Source: Trichoplax sp. H2
Taxonomy: Eukaryota > Placozoa > Uniplacotomia > Trichoplacea
Length of the DNA: 64,000 bases
Reading direction: 5' to 3'
Assembly: GCA_003344405.1 (NCBI GenBank)
Contig: NOWV01000009.1
Location: forward strand, 186,001 to 250,000
The notes beneath the pieces were generated by a model, which saw only the letters and a list, made by a program, of their open reading frames with translations, was not told the DNA's origin and made no database searches. This document shows, piece by piece, positions 1 to 11,793 of this stretch (positions within the stretch are counted from its first letter, which is position 1; the number at the start of each line of letters is the position of its first letter). Made by a program: the position numbers and the translations under genes.

Positions 1-76
1 TATGTACAGTACACTGTACAGTAATCTTAAATTGACGTAATATACTCGTTCCTAAATTAGTCTAATTATATCTTAG

Positions 77-546
77 GTTCACGTATATGGTTCATCTTTG
101 GATTTGGATGCCTTTTTGGAGGTTTAATATCATCTGGATGGATTTTATTTGCCTCTTATGTTGTCCCCCGTAAGTCATAAATATATTCATACTGTCAATA
201 TTACAGTACACGAGTTTCAAGATTGTATTCGTAGTTATGCTTTACGCGACGTGTCACATAGTTCGGAATGTAAAAGTTGATCTTTAACTAGTATCACTTT
301 TGTCATAGTCTGATACTAAATGCATCGTCTTACTCTTGTTAGATGCAAAAGATGTATGGCCCGGTGTTGCTGTCTTCCTCCAAAATGTTCTGCTGTTTTT
401 CAGGTAATATGAAATTAAACACTTTCTGAACAATAATTAATGACACTATTTAAAGCAGTATCAAGAACTGACATTGGTATATTCTTATCTTATGTAGCGC
501 TTTAACGTTTAAATTCGGCCGAACGGAAGATCCATATAGATTTTAG
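77..546 (+). CDS. TMEM50: TMEM50-like membrane protein, last three exons (5' part outside window)
   Basis: Exons 77-169, 343-403 and 498-546 join in one frame across clean GT-AG introns. The first encodes a hydrophobic segment (IWFIFGFGCLFGGLISSGWI) followed by ASYVVP; the second reads DVWPGVAVFLQNVLLFF; the last reads SALTFKFGRTEDPYRF and a TAG stop. The order RVW..FG.L..S.WIL, then VWPG.AVF.QN, then FKFGRTE is the C-terminal half of TMEM50A/B, a small four-helix protein of the endoplasmic reticulum and Golgi whose molecular role is poorly known. Two of the expected transmembrane helices are seen here; the N-terminal helices must lie before base 1. Frame, splice phases and family motifs agree, so the identification is strong even though the gene is partial. 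Confidence 0.9.
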
Positions 547-2461
547 ATGGTTGGTTTGGCAGTTAATTATTGTAAAGTAGTGCATTTTCCATTACCAAAA
601 ATGCTATTTCAAGGTAGCATGACTATTGCTTCTTCTAATGTACAGCAAGAATTAATATCTTGTACGTTTACGCATTTATTACTATACGTATACGATCTTC
701 TTGTGTAAATCCGGTAAGATAGTATATGTTTGTGGAGTAAAATCTTAAGGGTACGCTACTCCATTCTATGAAAATTAGTTTTAAAGAATGTTCCATGTTG
801 AACCGTCACCAGAAAGTAGAGACTCTTGAAAATAATTGATCGTCTCTTTTTGGAAATATAAATTGCGTATAGATTAAATTCACAAAGCGTTACGAATTAG
901 GTTTATAATTAAACAAGAAGGAATCAGAAATACTGATCCTATTTCCTTTTATATAGATCTCTATTCTGTATGTTCTAAAGATTAAATATTCCTAACACAT
1001 AAATTAGCGATTGGTAGAGTGTAGATTATCCGTTGGGTTATTGTACAAGTTGCAATTTTTTGGTAATTTTTACGGTTATATTTCGCGCATAATATTGAAC
1101 ACTTCAACTGTTTATTATAGTATATCGTTAAGTTCTATTATAACTTCTTATCAACTTCTGTAATGTATAAAGAACTATAAATCTTTGTAGACTAGATAGA
1201 GATTGAGACCTTATGGTCAGTTATCTTACATTTTATCAAAAATGCTATTACTGGAGTGCGGTAGCTTACGTATATAATCACGTCTATCTGTGTATTAGCT
1301 GGGAATTCAGGATAAATTATTTCATAACTTCGTATAAAACCGCAAATACAACTATTAAAAGTTTTCGATTTGCACACTTCATGACTTGCAGCGCTCACTG
1401 GTATAGAAGGAATTAATGCACTACTTATACATGTACAGTATATTATAATAATGATAGTTATCAATTCATTTATCTTTGGCTTGATATTAAAACTTGCAAT
1501 TTGCGGCAAATTTTATATGCTTTCTTTGCAGCTGATACAGCAAGACTGACCTGTTAATTAGGGATAATCGACTTAATTGGAGTATGGTCGAACTGAATAC
1601 TTTATCGAGCTGCTAATAACAAGTTGTAAAAATGTTTAGCTAACTACAGTACTATCTCTAGTAAACAATGCTGTACGATCTACGAGTGACAACTATAGTC
1701 TTAAGTAATCTGTAAAATATCCGTAAGTATAAATCGACTGTTGTAATAAGAGGTTTATAAAACTATACAAACAGCATCCCAAAATCCTAAGATTTTGATA
1801 TTTAATTGCATTCATGAATCTACTGTACTGTCGTAGATTCAATTTTGGTATCTATTTCATTACCGTCCACTTTTACAGTATTTAAGCTTCGTAACTTGAA
1901 ATTATTGAATGTGCCTCATCAATCAGCCATCATGCAACCGGATAAAATGATACAAAGCCAGTAAAATATCATTGGCAAGCACATCATGATAACTATCACT
2001 AATTATTTTCATACAGTACAGTATATGATATCCTGCAAAGCATATTACTGTACAGTAGTTCCACGATAATATCTTCAAGTGGGAACAAAAACTTGCATAA
2101 AAACACTATCTACAACTTACGTTTGAATTAGATACGCCTATCAGCAAATCTCAACTGTAATTACTTATAATGACAGCTACTTTATTTGTATAAAGCCAAG
2201 AAATAACTTCAAAAGTAGAGAAGATATTTTTGAAATTTTATTTGCAATATATTTTAGGTCAACAAAATCAGGGATCGCTTAAAATATCTACAATATTTCT
2301 TTTTAAGTAGAGATGATAGCAATATACAATACAATTGCACATCTTTAATAATTATTACTACATAAACATTCGATTTCATAGTCGCACGGTAAATAGCATC
2401 GCTGCATGATGGTTGTTAGTATGCGTTATTAATAATGTGAAAATTGCGAATTGTAGCATGT
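547..2461. other. Intergenic, no gene seen
   Basis: AT-rich DNA between the TMEM50 stop and the cathepsin stop. Open frames here (for example 1192-1509 on the minus strand) have no splice context, no family resemblance and the composition of random AT-rich sequence. Isolated TACAGTAC/TACTGTA pentamer copies occur, for instance near 1430 and 2020-2055. Confidence 0.6.
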
Positions 2462-4088
<1,627 letters not shown>

Positions 4089-4307
4089 GATTGGTACTGT
4101 ATCAATTGTCCTATTTTTACGAGAGATGAAAAGTTGATGAGAAAAAATGGCCATGTAAAGTTTCTGGTAAAATTGCAGGCATACTGGTACTAATTTCAAA
4201 TGATATTATATTCACTTTTCTACTTGTTTAGTTACTAAGCTTCATACAATGATGGCACTATAGCTATCTGACATGAAGAACTAGCAAATGGTACAAAGTA
4301 ATCCAAG

Positions 4308-4635
4308 TTAATTTTCACAACTACAGTATCCGCTCCACAAGGTAAAGGTGATCAACTGCTTGTATTGATATTGTCCACTACTGTAGCAATCGGGAGTCTT
4401 TTTCACCACAACAAAGACATTATTACAGTATGAAACTTTGCAATCAACGCTATACCACTTCTCCATTTCATCTTTATCGCATAAAATAGCAATAGCTTAA
4501 AGAAATTAAAGTCTAAATTGCCAATTATGTCAGTAAAAAGTTGTTTTGCATCCAGAACTACTTACGTGGAGTGCGGGAAAGAGGACAAGCGACCGTATAC
4601 CAAAATGACGCAAGCAATGGTCTGACTTCACTTTA
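4308..4635 (-). CDS. Small cysteine-rich protein, C-terminal two exons (5' end unresolved)
   Basis: Not recognised. A last exon (4495-4308, TAA at 4308-4310) and a preceding exon ending at 4566 (start uncertain, about 4635) join in frame across a GT-AG intron. The peptide includes FWYTVACPLSRTP, then CDKDEMEKWYSVDCKVSYC, then KTPDCYSSGQYQY and ends LWSGYCSCEN. Seven cysteines in roughly 80 residues, closely spaced and ending C-x-C, suggest a disulphide-rich secreted or extracellular protein; the C-x-C ending is seen in cystine-knot factors, but that link is weak. No initiator ATG or signal peptide was found: a stop lies in frame just upstream, so another exon must precede it, in or beyond the segment that is duplicated around the assembly gap. 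Confidence 0.5.
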
Positions 4636-4844
4636 TATTGATCGTTGACGCCGCTGTAAACAATGCATTGGAGCACAAGTCATCCGCTTTTAGCATGACT
4701 TGCTTGTGGAGAATTGTTTCATCATCACGCTGTTCATTATTCAATTGCGTACTGTGTTTCTGCGCAGCATCCTCAAACCCATGAAAGTCACGAGTTTTTC
4801 ACGCTTCTGTTGAAGTGCGAAGTGAGAGTGTTAGCCGTGTTACT

Positions 4845-5330
4845 GTACGCATGTACTGTACGTTGTACAGTACTGTACATGCGTACAGTACAGTATGCAT
4901 ATTTGAACGGTACAGTACATTCATACAGTACAGTGTACAGTAGTACTGTACTGTACTGTAGTAGAAATTCATGGAGTTTCTACAGTACTGTACTGTACGT
5001 AGAGTCTACGATATTCATACTGTACTGTACTGTACAGTATTCATATTACGAGTGCTGTACAGTACAGTATACTGTATGATAGGGTATGTACTGTACTGTA
5101 CTGTACTGCATGACCTGTACAGTACAGTAAATCTGTAATTCTCCATAAAAAATATACTGTACAGTACAGTACAGTACAGTATACAGTACAATACAGTACA
5201 GTACAGTACAGTACTGTACTGTACTGTAAGAATTTTTTACGCTGGCAATATTCTTTCCATTGACTCAGCAAATATCCAGTACAGTACAGTACGTACAGTA
5301 CAGAATGTCTCGTGCTGCATTGCACGCTGC
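4845..5330. repeat. Pentanucleotide TACAG/TACTG array with inverted blocks
   Basis: Runs of the 5-mer TACAG switch to runs of its complement TACTG at a shared GTAC centre, so the array is built of short perfect palindromes, for example around 5184-5230. Interruptions of unique sequence occur. Long open frames reading STVLYCTVQYCTV on either strand are artefacts of this 5-mer, not genes. Confidence 0.9.
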
Positions 5331-5419
5331 AGTGAGTGTGTAAATAAGGTAAACAACTCTGGTCAGTCAGCCAGCTCGCGACATGCACAAGTTATTATTA
5401 TCCAACATGAATGTCGTCA

Positions 5420-5439
5420 NNNNNNNNNNNNNNNNNNNN
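5420..5439. other. Assembly gap (20 N)
   Basis: Twenty consecutive N between the two copies of the duplicated segment, so the true distance and copy number are unknown. Confidence 0.99.
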
Positions 5440-5689
5440 AGCAATGGTCTGACTTCACTTTATATTGATCGTTGACGCCGCTGTAAACAATGCATTGGAG
5501 CACAAGTCATCCGCTTTTAGCATGACTTGCTTGTGGAGAATTGTTTCATCATCACGCTGTTCATTATTCAATTGCGTACTGTGTTTCTGCGCAGCATCCT
5601 CAAACCCATGAAAGTCACGAGTTTTTCACGCTTTTGTTGAAGTGCGAAGTGAGACTGTTAGCCGTGTCACAAACACGCATGTACAGTAC

Positions 5690-5950
5690 GTTGTACAGTA
5701 CATGCGTACAGTACAGTATGCATATTTGAACGGTACAGTACTGTACACTGTACTGTACTGTACTGCATGACCTGTAAATCTGTAATTCTCCATAAAAATA
5801 TATACTGGTACAGTACAATACAGTACAGTACAGTGTACTGTAAGAATTTTTTACGCTGGCAATATTCTTTCCATTGACTCAGCAAATATCCAGTACAGTA
5901 CAGTACTGTACCGTATAGTACTGTAGTGTACAGTACGCACAGTACAGAAT
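5690..5950. repeat. Pentanucleotide TACAG/TACTG array, second copy
   Basis: Shorter version of the array at 4845-5330, within the second copy of the duplicated segment, with the same flanking unique sequence. Confidence 0.85.
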
Positions 5951-6088
5951 GTCTCGTGCTGCATTGCACGCTGCAGTGAGTGTGTAAATAAGGTAAACAA
6001 CTCTGGTCAGTCAGCCAGCTCGCGACATACACAAGTTATTATTATCCAACATGAATGTCGTCATAACAACGATCAAGTAATACTATAT

Positions 6089-6724
6089 TCAAGCTAGTGA
6101 AATCGGAGAGCCACCTCTCCCTTTCCTCTTGCCTTCCAAATTTATAATATATTCATCAAGCAACACATTACTGTACAAAAAATCGGAAATTAAAACAAGA
6201 GCGATCATCAGTTGAACTCATGACTTACACATGCATCTATCAGAAATTTGCGAAGTAATGGATGGATTGTTGCAGGAGGATCGACGCACAGGTTGTAACG
6301 AGATTAGATTAGCAATACTTTGCAATGCAGGCATTGTAAAGAAGAATTTCCAAACTACCTAAATAATAAAATCAAATCGAATAGCAGGAATATCAATCAC
6401 TGCTAGAAACTGAGTAATACTTGTGAATTGTAATAACGTGACAGTTGAGGTATAGCCAGGCGCCAGGGCCTGAACAACTATAAATAAATCGACTCTCGAT
6501 AAACCGATGCTACCAATAGATTGACGGTATGACAAGCCCATAAATATATATGTCACGATATACTGTATACAGAAAGTAGAAGCCGATTTTTATGTAATAC
6601 CATCACGGCCAAACGTAGAATAGGAGGAGAAAACTATGCATACCTCTGAAATCAGCATTAAGCGTCGATGTTCCTCGTCGACTTTAAAACGCCGAAAGAA
6701 CTTTGATAAAAAAGTTTTAAAGCT
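6089..6724 (-). CDS. Unidentified protein, 3' exons
   Basis: Not recognised. Minus-strand exon 6724-6644 (27 codons, ending RRLMLISE before GTATGC) joins in phase 0 to exon 6358-6229, which reads VVWKFFFTMPALQSIANLIS and then LQPVRRSSCNN..QISDRCM before GTAAGT. A short last exon is ambiguous: an acceptor near 6135 gives a basic tail KRKGRGGSPISLA with TGA at 6089-6091, while an acceptor near 6170 gives a shorter tail. The amphipathic Leu-rich segments look helical. The model rests on two good donors, in-frame joining and protein-like composition; 5' exons were not found. The gene ends just outside the gap-flanking duplication. Confidence 0.4.
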
Positions 6725-9700
6725 CTAAACTGCTAACTCTATAGTCAAGCAGCGTGAAAAGCTACTTGAAAGTTTGGGCGATAATGCTCGGCTACGCGGG
6801 TTGTGAACATAAATGCCATATACATACTGTAGATATTTTTATGTCAAGTAATAGATTCACACGTTTTCTGCAAAAATACCCGGCTACCGGGCTTATACTG
6901 GCTAGTAAAGCATATCGTGGAAATTATGTTCCATACAAATAAGACATGCCGGTATTTCCCAAATCATGTCCATGGATCTATACGAAATTAAGATAGATTC
7001 GCGTAGTTTACAACGGATTTACCTCTAAACCCTGAAAAAAGCAGCCTTTTGAATGGTGGAAATAGAGGAAATTTCCTCGAATTCAGTTGAAATTAAATCA
7101 ACAAGGAAAGCAATACTTGTATCTATGGTTGTGTGTGTGTATTGCACAAGTGATGATTATAATTGTATGCCAATATTAACCTTAATGTTGTGAATACGAC
7201 TTCAAATTTATACTCGTAAAAGGCCCTACAAATACATTCATGTCGCAGCTAAATCGAACAATTTGCAATGTACTGCTAAGTTGACTGTATAAAAATAAAC
7301 GATTGGCGTCATGTTTGAGTTGAATAATGCTTGCTAAAGGGTTGTAACATTATTTATTTTTATCCGCAAATGGAAACCTTAAGCCATAACTATACTGTCG
7401 TGGATACTTGAGCACAAATTTATTCCCTTATAATTATCCAAAATGCTCATTATCTCTTGTAACTAACTGTTCGATAAGCTATTGCAGAGATGGTACTAGT
7501 TCTCAAAGTAAGATTGCTTTTAAATTATTATAACACTTTGTTGTATGATGTGCTTCCTTAGCTTGCATTCTAAAGTACAATCTCTTGAGGATACTGCGCA
7601 AACTGAGGTAATTAAGTGACAGAGAGAAGCGATAATAATTATAAGAATAATGTGCTCATATGATCATTGCGAATAATGGAACAACTTCTATTTTCATTGT
7701 AATCTTTACGATTCGGTGCCATTTCGTTTTTGGCAAAATCTTCCGCAAGACGTTACAATTGCCTTTGCTCCTGGTTAGTCCAGACGAAGCTGTTATGTAT
7801 GATAGACTGGTAATGTCTAGGAATTATTGCGTGATTGACCTAGTATCGCGATAGAGAACATAACGGAAGCTAGCGATTTGATTAAATCTGTTTTATTTTA
7901 TATTGATGCAAAGAGCGTTGACTATTCTACAGCGTATATTTGTAATATTGAGTACAGCCTTTGAGCATCTGTAGACATATACTGTACTAGTCAGCAACAT
8001 ATATCATGTAAATTGAGTAGTAATGCATCGATATCATGTTAGCCGAGTGACTGAGCGGGATGGGACAAGTTTATGAGTAGCTGGAAATTGAGTGGACCGA
8101 TCATTTTATTGGTCATTTTACTAAACTGTCATCGTTCACGGTACATCGTACTGTGCACTAGCCCAGGGCAATTAAAATGTCCAGTCAAAAATAGTAGTTG
8201 GCGTATTAACTTAGTAGAATTTTCTCATTTACTTTTTGTGTGTACATTCTTGAATGACGAGTGGAAAAGGAAGGAAGTCATCGTTCACTGCCATGGTTTG
8301 TCTGTCCGTCTAGTTTTCGGCAGATACTATCAGGGAATCCTGAGACAAATACTGTTTGAGAAGTCCTTGGTATTTGTACTGTACACTGTACAGTACAACC
8401 AAAGTCAATTATTTTGGATAGCAAAATCAAAAAATAAATTTGTATATGCTTGTACACCTAAATTCAATGGTATAAGTTTTATGAGGGAATTCCTGCAGAT
8501 TTTATAATTAGATTGACGCTGTCATTTATCAAGGAAAATAATCACCCTAGTAGGTCATTGATTTTCCTTGCTGTACTGTACAATATACTGACTGCGCACA
8601 GTGTACAGATTGAGGGTTCTGCTGTATTAGAATGAGGAAAGAGAAAGTCTCTTGTATTCGTTCTTGACAAATGAATGACAGTACTGTTGAAAAGACAGTT
8701 GTACAACCAGTGTGGACGGGAAATTTTCAGTGATTAATGTGAAAATAAAAATATACAACTGTTGTGCTTCTTGAACAAATTTTCTATCGAACGATAAGAA
8801 AGAATTAATTTAGACTGTACTGTAACAGACTCGCCAAGTGGGAGAACTTGGAATCGATATGGCACAGTTACTGTACATTTGAGTGTAGAACAGTAAGCAA
8901 AGATTTTGCGCACGAGTACACTGTACACGGAGTGTACAGTAGTCAGAAGAGGGGGATTTGCCGTACGCTAAATAAAGCAGACTATGATCCACACTAGAGA
9001 TCCTTAGAGGAGGGTCTCTAATCCACATCACAAACAGTATAGTACAGTAGTCTGTTAGGCCCAAAGTAGATCAATTCTATATGTTCTACGGGTATATACA
9101 GTATAAATATTATACAGGAATTTGAAGGAAATCCTACTTTGATTTTTAAACGAAGAGTGCCATGGAAAATAGCGATTGATCAGAGTCAGTGTACTGTACA
9201 GTACAGTATAACAAGTAATACAAATTAGCTACAGTACAGTGTGGACGGGCTAATTTCTATGATTTTTGTGCAAATAGATGGATCTAAATTTATTTTTATT
9301 TTTTTGACAAATTTCATATCAGTCGATAGAGAAAGAGTTCATTTACACGAATCTATCATTAAAATTCACGTATGGCGTTTACTTTCGTCGTAATTATGAA
9401 TTAAAGCACGCGAGACGCTACAGTACAAAGTAAAAATGAAGGTTTTGTAACCCTGTACAGTACAGTACTGTACTGTACTGTAGTAGTACTGTAGCTTTCT
9501 CCACGACAATTGTACTGTACTACAGCAAGGAAAACTTGCTGTCATTTTATTTAGGGACACTTAAATATCATCCAATAACGTTATTAAAACCGGAAAACAT
9601 CCATTGCAACGAGATTGATCATATCCATAGTGCAAGTAATCTGCCCAGGTTGTAGTCGTGTCATTTCTAGGTATCATTAGTGACTAAAACGAGACTATTT

Positions 9701-9795
9701 GCAATGGTGAATTCATACTAATCGAGAAAAAGATTATAGCTGCTCCGATGAAAAGTTGAGATCCTCCTGATAACCTGTTGGCCTCTGTCAACCCA
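6725..9795. other. Intergenic, no supported gene; scattered pentamer copies
   Basis: No exon chain could be supported. The longest open frame (8073-8507, +) has no family resemblance and runs through a pentamer block at 8378-8396. TACAG/TACTG blocks occur near 8378-8396, 8812-9055, 9190-9240 and 9450-9525. Confidence 0.5.
9190..9525. repeat. TACAG/TACTG pentamer blocks
   Basis: Several short blocks, including a palindromic run at about 9452-9482, separated by unique AT-rich DNA. Confidence 0.75.
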
Positions 9796-9996
9796 ATGGA
9801 GAACGCAACCAGCAATGATCCTATTGAAGGCATTATTTGCCCGGAATGCTTGTCACGATTTGACACCATTGATCATTTACTTTGGCACTTTGAATCGATC
9901 CATCCAGAAATCCAAGTATCAGCAACACCTAGCGATAATGACGATGATTTAATCGATGTCACACACTCCTCTACAGGAGAAGAACAACAATCTCAG
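9796..9996 (+). CDS. Isolated 5' exon with a C2H2 finger like that of EEA1/rabenosyn-5
   Basis: An ATG at 9796 opens an exon reading MENATSNDPIEG, then the finger IICPECLSRFDTIDHLLWHF and ESIHPE, followed by an acidic Ser/Asp linker, and stops at a donor (CAG|GTAATT) at 9996. Spacing C-x2-C-x12-H-x4-H preceded by an EG(I/F).CP motif is the layout of the N-terminal Rab5-binding finger of EEA1 and rabenosyn-5. No FYVE domain or other continuation was found before tensin. The exon ends in phase 0 whereas the first tensin exon found (11794) needs a phase-2 donor, so direct joining to tensin is excluded; an intermediate exon or a separate gene remains possible. Confidence 0.45.
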
Positions 9997-11793
9997 GTAA
10001 TTGAAATAGCTTCCGCAAAGTACCCTTCCAACCAATTCCAAGTAGTATTCAACTAATGCATTAAGTTAAAATCATCCTCTTTCAGTGTACTGTATGTATA
10101 GTCACCAGAATACAATCCAATCATAAGTTATAGTTTAGGTGGAGGCTTAGCCGTCGATTGTCCAAAGTACAGTGCTGTATTTAGCAGGATATTCTAAAAT
10201 ACTTAGAAAGCGTCAGCGATCTTGCTATATCAATAATCGACTGGATATTTCCCTAGCTTTAGTTGCTACGATAGGCGTCTTTCAAATTCAATGCATCGTG
10301 CATAAACGTTATGTATATCGATTTTATTCTAAGTTTCATAGCGTTAAAACTTGGTAATTATCCTGTGATCGTTAAGGAAGACATCAATCTGACGTTGGAT
10401 TCAGTTGGTGGGATATACTACTGTAGTTTTGTGACTATACTTGACCCAAAACGGCATGCCTTATTTTCGTAACGTCTCCGCCAAATAGCCATAGTTACAT
10501 TATCCTGCAACTGCTTTGAATGCTTCTCACTGATTCTATTCTATTTCAATGACACCCAATTGCCATCTCTTTTATTTGGTGGTAATCATTTCCAACGATC
10601 TTATCCATGTGTTATCGTTTTATTACTTTGCAATGCTAAGGACCTAACATGAAATCACAGTTAGGATTTCAATCATGTCCCACTTCTCAAGTGCATGCCA
10701 CGTTCATACAAGTGTTCACCACTATAAAAACGCTCTACTTGAGCCACGCGTGTTATATGAGTCTTACATCCATTTCCTTTTACTGCCTAATGAGGCTTAA
10801 CATTTGAAGTCATCCAGTTTATCGGTATATCTTGAATTAGGCTTTACTTTACATTGTAATAATATTTTAAAAACCAATATTATTTCTTAACATCAATTAG
10901 TACAGTAGAATGAACGTCATCACAACAGAATAATTCAATCGTTGTAGGAAATAAAACACAGTTTTTACTGAACTGTGTTGCAATCATCGATAGAATAGAA
11001 TCTGATTATGACTCTATACTCTACTCGTATTGATTTGCTATTATTTTACTGTCATCAATGCCCTTCGATGGGTGTTATTACTTTTGTGAGCTAGTACTGT
11101 ACTTTAGCAAGAGCTTTTCAAAAGTTACAAGCATGCATTCAATTACAGTAGAATGTACACGCCATTTTACCATCCTGGCTACGTTTACTCAATCCTTCAA
11201 CATTTGTAGTATTCGTTCAAATTATTTGCAAATCTAGTAATAACGCACTACAGTAGATTGTTACATACCCACTGCGTACAGTGATGCAAACCTTCTTTGA
11301 CTGATTCTGTGCAATTTACTTTGGATGCAATAGACGTACCCAAAATCAATCAATACTACCGGTAATCTTTGCTGTACCATCCATGCGATCCTTTAAGTTT
11401 AATTTATAAATTGAAATAATATTCCACTATGATTGCTCATTTGTTTTATTGTCAATAGATTACTACATACGAACGATACAAATCGGTCGATCAATCTACA
11501 GATAACCTTTACTCTATATTGATAATTGCGAAAACTAACAATGTTATTTACTCGTACACAAGACTCTTCCTCCTCCGAAAAGTGTCTCAAATCTTGTTAG
11601 ACGCATTATAGCCAGGTAAGCAATGCTAAGCGTGAATTGCAGTAGCGTTGAGCGGATTGTAATTAAAAATAGAGTTATCTCAAATAATTTCACAATAAAT
11701 AGTAAAAAAAAATAACTACAGTATTGCAATTTAGGTTGTATCGTATGATTTCGTAAGGATCAAATTTTATTATTGAATTAGGGGAAAATATAG
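9997..11793. other. Non-coding or unresolved 5' region of tensin
   Basis: The missing first tensin exon should lie here. One candidate is an ATG at about 11540 opening MLFTRTQDSSSSE with a weak donor (GTGTCT) giving the required phase 2; this is only a suggestion. Nothing else protein-like was seen. Confidence 0.35.

Larger units (their letters stand above)
4613..6062. repeat. Near-identical direct duplication on both sides of an assembly gap
   Basis: Bases 4613-5419 and 5440-6062 begin with the same sequence (AGCAATGGTCTGACTTCAC) and end with the same sequence (CAACATGAATGTCGTCA). They are nearly identical outside the pentamer array and differ mainly in array length (807 versus 623 bp). The copies abut 20 Ns. 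Confidence 0.9.

Noticed and set aside
4714-6032. Long open frames on both strands reading STVLYCTVQYCTV-type sequence
   Set aside because: They are translations of the TACAG/TACTG pentamer array, which has few stops in some frames; no splice context or family similarity.
8073-8507. 144-codon plus-strand open frame starting MSSWKLSGPIILLV
   Set aside because: No recognisable family, no splice partners, and its middle runs through a pentamer block (LYTVQYNQ). It could be real, but nothing supports it beyond length.
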